From positions 1 to 64,000 of the forward strand of contig JAJZFA010000061.1 in the NCBI GenBank assembly GCA_021805565.1: a DNA stretch of 64,000 bases. The letters run 5' to 3'. This document shows, piece after piece, positions 21,948 through 30,611 of the stretch (the first letter of the stretch is position 1; each line of letters begins with the position of its first letter). The notes under the pieces are model-generated. The model had not been told where the DNA came from and did not search any database. It worked only from the letters and a program-made list of their open reading frames with translations. The translations under genes were made by a program, and so were the position numbers. Origin of the DNA: Pseudomonadota bacterium. Lineage in GTDB: Bacteria; Pseudomonadota; Alphaproteobacteria; Acetobacterales; Acetobacteraceae.

Positions 21948-22808
21948 TCATCGGCTCAAAAACCGCTCGGTCCAGTTTTTATAGTCGCCTTCCCGCGTGA
22001 CCCTGGCCATGAGCTCGGCGGATGCGATACCGGTCAGGTCCGACGGTCTGGTGCCGTCGCGCAAGGCTTTCAACGTGTCATAGGTTGCCTTCACCGCGGC
22101 GGAAAACGGCTGGTGACCTTGCAGCGCGACGCGCACGCCCCGGCTGGCCAGATAGGCGTTGTCCTGCAACTCGGCCGGTATCCCACCGAGCATCAGGGGA
22201 ATTCCGACCTCGGCGGCGATGGCATCGAGACCGATCCGGGTCAGGCCGCCGGCGATGAACAGCGCATCGACGCCCGCGTTTTGATAAGCTTTCAGGCGCT
22301 TGATCCCATCGGCCAGGCCGCTGATGGACGGCGCGCTGGTGCGGCCGATGATGGTCAGCGCCTTGTCTTCGCGGGCGGCCAGCGCCGCACGCATCTTGCC
22401 AACGCCTTCCTCGATGGAAATCACCGCCGGCTGGGTTTCCCCGAAGGCGCGCGGCAGCACGGTATCCTCGATCATCAGCGCGGCGACGCCGGCGGTTTCC
22501 AGTTCCTGCACGGTACGCATGACGTTCAGCGCATTGCCATACCCATGATCGGCATCGACCATGACCGGTAGTTTCCCCGCCCGGTCGATGCGGTAGGCCT
22601 GGGCGGCGAATTCGGTCAACGTCAGCACGATCAGGTCGGGCGCGCCGAGGACGGTAAATGACGCGATAGACCCGGCGAACATGCCGATCTCGAAGCCGAG
22701 GTCCTCGGCGATACGGGCGGAAATCGCATCGTGGACCGAAGCGGGGTGAATGCAGGCAGTGCCGGCGATGGTGGCGCGGTAGCGCTCGCGGCGATCGGTC
22801 CAGTGCAT
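21948..22808 (-). CDS. Isocitrate lyase/PEP mutase family protein (oxaloacetate decarboxylase-like)
   Basis: VHDAISARIAEDLGFEIGMFAGS...PVMVDADHGYGNALNVMRTVQELE. Confidence 0.85.
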   Translation of the reverse strand: MHWTDRRERYRATIAGTACIHPASVHDAISARIAEDLGFEIGMFAGSIASFTVLGAPDLIVLTLTEFAAQAYRIDRAGKLPVMVDADHGYGNALNVMRTVQELETAGVAALMIEDTVLPRAFGETQPAVISIEEGVGKMRAALAAREDKALTIIGRTSAPSISGLADGIKRLKAYQNAGVDALFIAGGLTRIGLDAIAAEVGIPLMLGGIPAELQDNAYLASRGVRVALQGHQPFSAAVKATYDTLKALRDGTRPSDLTGIASAELMARVTREGDYKNWTERFLSR

Positions 22809-22878
22809 GGTTTCCCCCGTTTCGATATCGCGGCATGGTAAGGGCGATGCGCGCAATGGGGAAGGGAGACGGACATCG

Positions 22879-23724
22879 ATGACCGGGGTTGAACATCGTC
22901 ATGCCGATCTGGGCGACGTGCGGCTGCATTACGTGACGGCGGGGGCCGGCTTTCCGGTGGTGCTGCTGCATGGCTGGCCGCAAAGCTGGTATGAATGGCG
23001 GCACATCATCCCCGATCTGGCGGAACGGTTCCGGGTGATCGCACCCGATTTACGCGGGCTGGGGGATTCATCGCGGCCGGCAGGCGGTTACGACAAAAAG
23101 ACGGTCGGCAACGATGTCTGGCGGCTGGTTCGCGATGTGCTGGGACTGCCGGAATTCCATCTTGTCGGGCACGACTGGGGCGGCCCCACGGCCTATGCGG
23201 TGGCCGCGGCCCATCCGGATGCGGTGCGGCGGCTGGCGGTGCTGGATGTGACCATTCCAGGCGATGGAAGTCCCGGTATCAGCCAGGGTGGCCGGCGCTG
23301 GCACCACGCTTTTCACCAGACGCTGGACCTGCCGGAGGCGTTGATCGCCGGCCGGGAAGAGATCTATTTCGGCTGGTTTTACCGGAATTATGGCGCCCGT
23401 CCGGACGCGCTGTCCGATGCCGATATCGCGGAATATCTGCGGGTTTACCGCCAGCCGGGCGCGCTGCGGGCAGGATTTTCCTATTATCGCGCGATCCCGG
23501 CGGACATCGCCGACAACGCGGCAACGGCGGCGGCGTTCAAGCTGCCGATGCCGGTGCTGGCGCTGGGCGGCGACCGGTCCTGGGGGCGCGGCATGGAGGT
23601 CGTGGAGTCCTTGCGGCGCATGGCTGTCAATGTTCAGGGCGGCGTGGTGGAGAACTGCGGCCACTGGATGCCGGAAGAACAGCCGGCCGAATTGCTGCGG
23701 CAGTTGCTCGCATTCCTGGCCTGA
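22879..23724 (+). CDS. Alpha/beta hydrolase (epoxide hydrolase-like)
   Basis: VVLLHGWPQSWYEWRHIIPDLAERFRVIAPDLRGLGDS...LVGHDWGGPTAYAVA. Confidence 0.88.
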   Translation: MTGVEHRHADLGDVRLHYVTAGAGFPVVLLHGWPQSWYEWRHIIPDLAERFRVIAPDLRGLGDSSRPAGGYDKKTVGNDVWRLVRDVLGLPEFHLVGHDWGGPTAYAVAAAHPDAVRRLAVLDVTIPGDGSPGISQGGRRWHHAFHQTLDLPEALIAGREEIYFGWFYRNYGARPDALSDADIAEYLRVYRQPGALRAGFSYYRAIPADIADNAATAAAFKLPMPVLALGGDRSWGRGMEVVESLRRMAVNVQGGVVENCGHWMPEEQPAELLRQLLAFLA

Positions 23725-23774
23725 TGCCGCTGAACGCCGCCTCGATTGCCCCGGTAAGGCCCGCGACTTCGGGT

Positions 23775-24263
23775 TCAGTCACCCGCGAGAAAGCGGGCGA
23801 CGGCGGGGATAGCGCGCAGGCGCGCCAGATCCGCATCGTCCGGCAATTGCGGCCTGTCGCGCGAGACGTTGACCATACACAAAAAACCGAGCGGCTCTGA
23901 CCGAACCGCGCGGAACTGGTGCCATGTCCAGGCCGGGATCGTCAACAGATCGAACGGCTTGACGGGCAGGACCTCGCTGCCCAGCAGGCATTCGCCATGG
24001 CCCCGCAAAATCATCACCGCATGCGCATGCTCGTGACGCTCCAGCGTGGAAAAGCCGGCCGCGTCCATCTCGAAATACCGCAGTTCGCAGGCGAGCGAAT
24101 CTTCGTGGAACAACACCTGGCGGGAGATGTCCTTGAACGGCGCGGACCCGTCCTGCTTGTATGGCTGATGGGCCACGCCCTGCCAGCGGAAGTCTTGCCG
24201 CGCCGGGCGAAACAGCGGCGGCTGTTGAGTGTCCATGGGGGGTGTCCGTTCGGTCTGGGCCAT
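23775..24263 (-). CDS. Cupin domain protein
   Basis: ERHEHAHAVMILRGHGECLLGSEVLPVKPFDLLTIPAWTWHQFRA. Confidence 0.8.
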   Translation of the reverse strand: MAQTERTPPMDTQQPPLFRPARQDFRWQGVAHQPYKQDGSAPFKDISRQVLFHEDSLACELRYFEMDAAGFSTLERHEHAHAVMILRGHGECLLGSEVLPVKPFDLLTIPAWTWHQFRAVRSEPLGFLCMVNVSRDRPQLPDDADLARLRAIPAVARFLAGD

Positions 24264-24391
24264 GCCGTGTTCTACCCCAAATGTGGCGCGGTTCAACCGT
24301 GCGGACGACGGCGATCCCGGTTGCCGCGAGCCGGACAGGCGCCCCTGCCCCGATACCCCTGCCGGCAGTGAAATGACAGGATCGATCCGTC

Positions 24392-25591
24392 TCAACCCTC
24401 GGCCGGACGCGGCTGCACGATATCCAGCGTATGCCGGGCGATCATCGCCTCCTCGTCGGTTGGGATGACGCGAACCGCGACACGGCTCTCCGGCAGGCTG
24501 ACGACCGCCGCGCCACGGGCATTCGCAGCCGGATCGAAAGCGATCCCCAGCCATCGGAGGCGTGCGCACACCATTTCGCGGATCGCCGGGGCATGTTCGC
24601 CAATCCCCGCCGTAAACACGATCCCATCCAGACCGCCGAGCACACTCGTCAGGGCGCCGATTTCGCGCGCGATCCGGTAAACGAACAGATCGACGGCCTC
24701 TTTCGCCTGGACATCGGCACTGGCCAGAAGCACGCGCATATCGCTGGCGAGTCCGCCCGATACGCCGAGCAGACCTGACTTGTGGTAGAGCAGGTCTTCG
24801 ATCGCCTCCGCGGTCAGCCCCCGCGCGCGCTGCAAATAAAGGATCGCGCCTGGATCGATGTTTCCGCAGCGCGTTCCCATCACGAGACCATCGAGCGCGG
24901 TCAATCCCATCGTGGTATCGATGCTGCGGCCAGCCAGCATGGCGCAAAGGCTCGCGCCATTACCGAGGTGGGCGGCGATGACACGGCCCTTGGCCAGGTC
25001 CGGGGCGGTTTCGCGCAGCCGCTCGGCGATATACTCGTAAGAGATGCCGTGAAAGCCATATCGCCGGACCCCCGAATTTTCGTACTCGCGCGGCAATGCG
25101 AAGCGGGTTGCAACCGCCGGCATGCCCCGGTGAAAGGCCGTGTCGAAGCAAACGACCTGCGGCAAACCCGGTCTGGCGGCGGCGATCGCCGTAATGGGTG
25201 CGATGGTGTGGGGTTGATGCAAAGGCGCAAGCGGCGTCAAGGCGCCAAGCGCGGCCAGAAGGCCGGGCGTCACCCGTTCGGGCCGGTCGTAGTCCGGCCC
25301 GCCATGTACGACACGATGCCCGGCGGCCAACAGGGTGCCGGCGCCAAGGTGGCGTTCGGCCCAGCCGATCGCCGTCTCCAGCAGCGATTGAAAGTCCGCA
25401 TGAGAGTCGGGCCAGCGCCTTTCCTCCAGCAGGGCTCCGGCCGGATCGAAGGCCGCGAAATGCGGTTCGGAACCTATTCCTTCAACCTCTCCGCGCGAGG
25501 CGAGAACCGGATGATCCGGGTTGTCCACGCGGAAGAGCGAGAACTTGATACTGGACGAGCCGGCGTTGATGGTCAGGATCGAGGCGGACAT
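24392..25591 (-). CDS. ackA: Acetate kinase
   Basis: ILTINAGSSSIKFSLF...GHRVVHGGPDY...VCFDTAFH...HLGNGASLCAM...MGLTALDGLVMGTRCGNIDPGAI. Confidence 0.97.
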   Translation of the reverse strand: MSASILTINAGSSSIKFSLFRVDNPDHPVLASRGEVEGIGSEPHFAAFDPAGALLEERRWPDSHADFQSLLETAIGWAERHLGAGTLLAAGHRVVHGGPDYDRPERVTPGLLAALGALTPLAPLHQPHTIAPITAIAAARPGLPQVVCFDTAFHRGMPAVATRFALPREYENSGVRRYGFHGISYEYIAERLRETAPDLAKGRVIAAHLGNGASLCAMLAGRSIDTTMGLTALDGLVMGTRCGNIDPGAILYLQRARGLTAEAIEDLLYHKSGLLGVSGGLASDMRVLLASADVQAKEAVDLFVYRIAREIGALTSVLGGLDGIVFTAGIGEHAPAIREMVCARLRWLGIAFDPAANARGAAVVSLPESRVAVRVIPTDEEAMIARHTLDIVQPRPAEG

Positions 25592-25867
25592 GGTCAGGCG
25601 TTTGCCGGAGAAAGAAACGGCAAGGGCGGGGCGGCTTTAACGGTTGCCATGGCACAGTTCATTTTTTTGCCTCGCGTCTATCGTTATCGGGCACGCCGGC
25701 CATGGCGGGGTCGCCTGTTCCGAACGCCTGTTCAGAGGGAATAATAGCACCGCCCGAGTGGTCGTTCCGCCCGGTTATCCCGGCGCGCGATACGATAATG
25801 GCGGTGCGGGTATCCCGGTTCGCTGACGATCCCCGCATTGTGACCGCCCAATCCTACAACAGACGGC

Positions 25868-26049
25868 AACGTTCACCGGCCGGACGTAAGCCAGCCCCGC
25901 GACGCGGGGGTGTGGAGAAAGTCCGAACGGCTAAGGCAACGCTGGCAAGTAAGTGCGTCAGCACGCCAGCAAAGTTGCCGCACAAAACATGAGGTTAGGG
26001 ATTGCCCGACGCCGCCGCTTGTAGCGATTATTGTCGGGTGATTCCTAAC
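25868..26049 (+). ncRNA. RNase P RNA-like structured RNA, truncated (5' part only)
   Basis: GGCCGGACG...CCCCGC-GAC-GCGGGG hairpin...GGAGAAAGTCCGAAC...GGCAACGCTGGC..GCCAGCAAAGTTGCC..CACAAAACA match class A RNase P 5' elements; the 3' CR V block is absent; ends in hairpin GTTAGG..CCCGAC..GTCGGG..CCTAAC. Confidence 0.5.
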
Positions 26050-26863
26050 GCCCCACAAACCGCGGTGCGCGCTTTTCCATGAAGGCGGTGCGGCCTTCCT
26101 TGTAATCGGCGCTGTTGAAACACGTATCGATCGCTGCCTGGATCGCCGCCATGTCCCGCTGACTGGCATCCTTCAGCATCTCATCGATCGTCAGCTTCGA
26201 TGCCGCCACCGACAGCGGCGCATTTTCCGCGATCGACCGGGCGATATCCAGCACCGTGTCGTCCAGGGCCTGTTCGGTCGTCATCCGATTGATCAGGCCA
26301 ATCCGTTCCGCCTCCGCCGCGTCGATCCGCTTGGCGGTGTAAAGAATCATCCGGGCATGGGCGGGTCCGACCAGATCGATCAGGCGTCGCACCGCGTCCG
26401 GTGCATAGGCGATCGACAGGCGCGCCGCCGGAATGCCGAACAGGCTGCCGGCGGATGCGATGCGGATATCTGCTGCCATGGCGATGGCCAGGCCGCCGCC
26501 CATGCAGAAACCCCGAACCCTGGCGATCACCGGCTTGGCGAAGCCGGTCAGCTTGTTGCGACCGATACTGTTGGCTCGGTCGTACTCCGCCTGGGCATCG
26601 GCGCTGTTGCGATTCTTCTCGAACTGGCTGATATCGGCACCCGAAACGAACGCCTTGTCGCCCGCACCGGTCAGGATAACGACGGCAACGCCGCTGTCTT
26701 CGGCGAATTCGTCCAGGATATCGCCCAGCCCGGTCCACATCTGCATCGAAATCGCATTGCGCTTTTCCGGCTGGTTGAAGGTAATCAGGCCGACGCCCCC
26801 GTCCTTCGCCGCCAGCATTTTTCCGCCCGCGAAGGGCCGGGTTTCCACGTTGTCCGGCAGCAT
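26045..26863 (-). CDS. Enoyl-CoA hydratase/isomerase family protein
   Basis: GLITFNQPEKRNAIS...VVILTGAGDKAFVSGADI...RGFCMGGGLAIAMAADIRIAS. Confidence 0.93.
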   Translation of the reverse strand: MLPDNVETRPFAGGKMLAAKDGGVGLITFNQPEKRNAISMQMWTGLGDILDEFAEDSGVAVVILTGAGDKAFVSGADISQFEKNRNSADAQAEYDRANSIGRNKLTGFAKPVIARVRGFCMGGGLAIAMAADIRIASAGSLFGIPAARLSIAYAPDAVRRLIDLVGPAHARMILYTAKRIDAAEAERIGLINRMTTEQALDDTVLDIARSIAENAPLSVAASKLTIDEMLKDASQRDMAAIQAAIDTCFNSADYKEGRTAFMEKRAPRFVGR

Positions 26864-28060
26864 TCAAATCACTCCTTTTAGCCGCATGTCGTTCAATTCG
26901 GCATCGGTATAGCCAACGCTTTTCAGAATTTCGGCGGTGTGTTCCCCGGCATCGGGGGTATGCGCGCGAATGTCCTTGGAAAAGCCGGAAATATTGATCG
27001 CGGATGCAACGACTTCCGCGTCGCCCACATGCGGGCTGGCCATTTTCGTTGCCATGCCGAGGTGTTTCACCTGCGGATCGGCGAACACCTGGTCGATGCT
27101 GTAGATCGGGCCGCAAGGGATGCCGTTCGCCTCGAACAGGTCGATCCAGTGGGCGGATGGCTGTGCTTGCGTGATCGCGGCAATCGCGGCGTTGATCGCC
27201 TTGCGATCCGCGCTGCGGCCGGCCTGGGTTTTCCAGTCTTCCTTGTCCAGCCAGTCCGGGCGACCGATCGCCTCGCAAAAACGGGCGAACACGCGGGACG
27301 AACTGGCGGCAATGTTGATGTGGCCGTCGCTGGTGGGGAAAACGCCGGTGGGGATACCGGTGGGATGGTCGTTGCCGGCCTGTCCGGCGATCTGTTGTCC
27401 CATCAGCCAGCGGCTGGCCTGGAAATCCAGCATGAAAATCTGCGATTCCAGCAGCGATGTGGTCACCCAGCGCCCGATGCCGGTGCGTTCGCGATCGAAC
27501 AGCGCCATCATGCAGCCCATGGCCAGCAGATTGCCGGCGGTCAGGTCGTCGATGGGAATGCCGACGCGCATCGGGCCGCGGCCGGGCTCGCCGGTAATCG
27601 ACATCAGCCCGCCCATGCCCTGGGCGATCTGATCGACGCCCGCGCGCGGGCCATACGGACCGTCCTGGCCGAAGCCGGAAATGCTGCCGTAGACGATCCG
27701 CGGATTGATCGCCTTTACGTCCTCATAAGATACTTTCAGGCGGTGCTTCGCGTTCGCGCGCATGTTCTCCAAAATCACGTCGGCCTTGGCCGCGAGGCGC
27801 ATGAACGCCTCATGTCCCTCCCGCGATTTCAGATTCAGGGTCACCGCACGCTTATTACGGTGCAGGTTCTGAAAGTCGAAGCCGTGGCGCCGTCCGGCGA
27901 CATCCTCGCCCTCTCCGGCCGGCGGTTCGATACGGATCACATCGGCGCCCCAGTCGGCGAAATGGCGGACTGCGGTGGGGCCGGCCCGAGCGAGTGTCAG
28001 GTCCAGCACGGTCAGGCCGTTCAGCGGCAGGCGCGGCTGAGTGGACGAAGTTTGGGGCAT
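26864..28060 (-). CDS. CaiB/BaiF CoA-transferase family protein
   Basis: LNGLTVLDLTLARAGPTAVRHFADWGADVIRIEPP...DVILENMRANAKHRLKVSYEDVKAINPRIVYGSISGFGQDGPY. Confidence 0.93.
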   Translation of the reverse strand: MPQTSSTQPRLPLNGLTVLDLTLARAGPTAVRHFADWGADVIRIEPPAGEGEDVAGRRHGFDFQNLHRNKRAVTLNLKSREGHEAFMRLAAKADVILENMRANAKHRLKVSYEDVKAINPRIVYGSISGFGQDGPYGPRAGVDQIAQGMGGLMSITGEPGRGPMRVGIPIDDLTAGNLLAMGCMMALFDRERTGIGRWVTTSLLESQIFMLDFQASRWLMGQQIAGQAGNDHPTGIPTGVFPTSDGHINIAASSSRVFARFCEAIGRPDWLDKEDWKTQAGRSADRKAINAAIAAITQAQPSAHWIDLFEANGIPCGPIYSIDQVFADPQVKHLGMATKMASPHVGDAEVVASAINISGFSKDIRAHTPDAGEHTAEILKSVGYTDAELNDMRLKGVI

Positions 28061-28138
28061 CGGGCGGCTCCTGCCTGGACAACGCCGTTCATAGTCCGCC
28101 TGTCCCGCGGTTTGCTCAAGAGGCGGTGGCGGACGGCT

Positions 28139-28540
28139 TCACGCCAGGGCGAATTTCGGCAGCGTTATCTCGTTGTCCGTCGCTTCGAACACGACTTTGA
28201 CCAGGGCACCGAGCCGCGGGTTCCCGGCCGGACCCACCAGGTTGCTGACCAGCAACGGCCCCTCCCGCAGCCGCACCAGGCACACGCGATACGGCAGATC
28301 GTTCTTGAAACCGTCCCAGTAGGCGCGGTGCATGTCGATCCAGGATTCCAGCGTTCCCTGCCCCGCGGACTCGATCCACGTCTGATCCCCCGCGAGGCAT
28401 TGCGGGCAGACCGGGCCGGGCGGGAAGCGCGTATCGCCGCATGCCGGACAGTGTTGCAGCAGCAGTTTCCCCAAACGGGCAGCGTCCCAGAAGGGTTTGT
28501 TGAGCGTGTCGATACGCGGCAGCGGCTTTGTGTCGCTCAT
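28139..28540 (-). CDS. Zn-ribbon/OB-fold (DUF35-type) protein
   Basis: FWDAARLGKLLLQHCPACGDTRFPPGPVCPQCL: CxxC...CxxC. Confidence 0.88.
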   Translation of the reverse strand: MSDTKPLPRIDTLNKPFWDAARLGKLLLQHCPACGDTRFPPGPVCPQCLAGDQTWIESAGQGTLESWIDMHRAYWDGFKNDLPYRVCLVRLREGPLLVSNLVGPAGNPRLGALVKVVFEATDNEITLPKFALA

Positions 28541-28555
28541 GGAATCGTTTCCCTT

Positions 28556-28666
28556 CTAGTGTCCCGTTTCAGAAATTCGCAAGCGAATTTCCGGGACACT
28601 AATCGTTTGTTTTCAGTGGCCTGCTTGTCCCTAAAATGCAAGGGCATTTCAGGGGCAGGACACTAG
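28556..28666. repeat. MITE/REP-like element with perfect 9-bp terminal inverted repeats and two internal hairpins
   Basis: CTAGTGTCC (28556-28564) ... GGACACTAG (28658-28666); inner AGTGTCCCG..AAATTCGC-AA-GCGAATTT..CGGGACACT and AAATGC-AAGG-GCATTT hairpins. Confidence 0.6.
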
Positions 28667-29793
28667 CCGCGCGTGTAAACAATAGACCGGGTGCAAGGCG
28701 TGGCCTGGACATATTGCACGACCTGGCAGTCCGGAACCTGCCGCGCACCGCATTCGCCGCGCAGTTGGCGCACCGCTTCCACGTTCAAAGCCCAGCCTTG
28801 CATGTAGGAATTCGACAGATGGCCGCCATCGGTGTTCACCGGCAGGCGACCGCCCAGGCTGAGCGCGCCGTTTTCGACGAAGGCGCCAGATTCGCCCTGT
28901 TTGCAAAATCCCAGGCCTTCCAGGCTGAACAGCACGGTGGGCGAGAAATTGTCGTAGCACATCAGGGCGTCCACATCCTGGTGTGTAATACCCGCCATTT
29001 CATACGCTTGCCGGCCGGCCGAACCGAGCGCGGGGTACCAGAAGTCTATGTCGAAGTTGGCGATGGAGGATGGGCTGAACGTATCTTGAGCGCCCCAGCC
29101 GGAGATCAGGACCGGCGGTTTGGCGAAGTCCCTCGCGCGTTCGGCGGATGTCAGGATCAGGCAGACCGCGCCGTCGTTGATCAGGCAGTAATCCAGCAAC
29201 CGCAGCGGATCGGCGATGAAACGGGCGCTTTCGTGATCCTCGATCGTAATCGGGGTGCGCATGACCGCATCGGGATTCAGGCCGGCGTGATAGCGAATCG
29301 AGACCGGAACCTCGGCGAGTTGCCGTGTGGTCGTGCCGAACAGTTCCATGTGCCTGCGGAAGGCCAGCGCGTGGGCCGCGCCGGGCGAGGTGAAGCCCCA
29401 TGGGTCCCACGTGCCGGGGCTTTCGTCGCCGCCGTAATTGACCCGGCGGGACCGGCCGATATTGGCATACAGCAAGGCGGCAACCTCGCACTGGCCGGCG
29501 GCGATGGCGGTGGCGGCTTCGATAATGCCCATACCGGACATGCGGCCGTGGGCGGGTAGCGGGATGGTCCAACGTGGGTTCAGTCCCAGGACCTCACCCA
29601 TGCGGACGTATGACGGGATGCGGGAAACGAGCATGCCGTCGATTTGGTTCTTGCCGATACCGCAATCGGTCAGCGCGTTGCCGAACGCCTGCGCGGCGAG
29701 ACCATATTCGTCGGTCCCGGGAAAATTGCCGTATTGGGTGTTGCCGACGCCGATGACGGCGATTTTATCTTTGAGCGCGTTCAGGCCGGACAT
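28663..29793 (-). CDS. Thiolase family protein (acetyl-CoA acetyltransferase / SCP2-type)
   Basis: KIAVIGVGNTQYGNFPGTDEYGLAAQAFGNALTDCGI...DALMCYDNFSPTVLFSLEGLGFC...LPVNTDGGHLSNSYMQG. Confidence 0.88.
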   Translation of the reverse strand: MSGLNALKDKIAVIGVGNTQYGNFPGTDEYGLAAQAFGNALTDCGIGKNQIDGMLVSRIPSYVRMGEVLGLNPRWTIPLPAHGRMSGMGIIEAATAIAAGQCEVAALLYANIGRSRRVNYGGDESPGTWDPWGFTSPGAAHALAFRRHMELFGTTTRQLAEVPVSIRYHAGLNPDAVMRTPITIEDHESARFIADPLRLLDYCLINDGAVCLILTSAERARDFAKPPVLISGWGAQDTFSPSSIANFDIDFWYPALGSAGRQAYEMAGITHQDVDALMCYDNFSPTVLFSLEGLGFCKQGESGAFVENGALSLGGRLPVNTDGGHLSNSYMQGWALNVEAVRQLRGECGARQVPDCQVVQYVQATPCTRSIVYTRG

Positions 29794-30161
29794 GTGGTTC
29801 CTCCGTTACCAGAATGATACAGCGGAGCGTGCAAGGGACAAATGGGCGACGGCGGCGCGGCGATCGTCGCGCCTGGCCGTCAAAAGGCGCGGCACAACAG
29901 CCGGCATTCATTGGGGTCTTTGCTTTTGTCGAACCGTACCCAATTTCATGGCTGAACCGCCCCGCTCTGCTCAATCGGTCTCTTTTTCGGCGAAGTGCCC
30001 TCTTGCGGCAGCGGCCCTTCGGCGCAATCGTCTTTGCGTAAGGATAGACATGCCCCTTTCATCGGGGGACGCCAATCCGATATGGTCATCTGAAATGGTC
30101 AGGGACGGGTTGGCGAAAGCCGGTTCGGTCTGGTGCGGGACGACGAATGGATGCGAGCAGG

Positions 30162-30497
30162 ATGAGCGATACCGATAAGCGCGGCGGCGGCACAACGGAT
30201 AATCCAAACACCGGGGTTGTCGTCAAGACCCGGCCGAAAACCCGCAAGCCGGCGATGTACAAAGTCTTGATGCTAAACGACGACTACACCCCGATGGAGT
30301 TCGTGGTGCACGTTCTGGAACGGTTTTTCCAAAAAAACCGCGAAGAGGCCACGCGCATCATGTTGCATGTCCACCGTCGCGGCGTTGGGGTCTGCGGCGT
30401 ATTTACCTATGAGGTTGCTGAAACAAAAGTGACCCAGGTCATGGATCTGGCTCGGCAGAATCAGCACCCTTTGCAGTGCACGATTGAAAAGGAATGA
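30162..30497 (+). CDS. clpS: ATP-dependent Clp protease adaptor ClpS
   Basis: [57 protein letters not shown]. Confidence 0.97.
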   Translation: MSDTDKRGGGTTDNPNTGVVVKTRPKTRKPAMYKVLMLNDDYTPMEFVVHVLERFFQKNREEATRIMLHVHRRGVGVCGVFTYEVAETKVTQVMDLARQNQHPLQCTIEKE

Positions 30498-30611
30498 TGG
30501 CAATATCGGTTGCGGTAGCGCCAATATTACCAGCGTGACGGGCGGGGCGAATTCTCCTCCTGGGGATGATCGGGTCCTTTTAGGGACCATATGCGTTTAG
30601 GAGCGTCGAAA

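Noticed and set aside
23775-24947. 390-aa minus-strand ORF that would fuse upstream sequence to the cupin protein
   Set aside because: The N-terminal part overlaps ackA on the same strand in another frame and is Arg-rich noise; the cupin gene starts near 24263.
26939-28666. 575-aa plus-strand ORF opposite the CaiB/BaiF and DUF35 genes
   Set aside because: Shadow ORF of GC-rich coding DNA: low-complexity, His/Arg/Gly-rich, no recognisable domain, and the opposite strand has clear genes.
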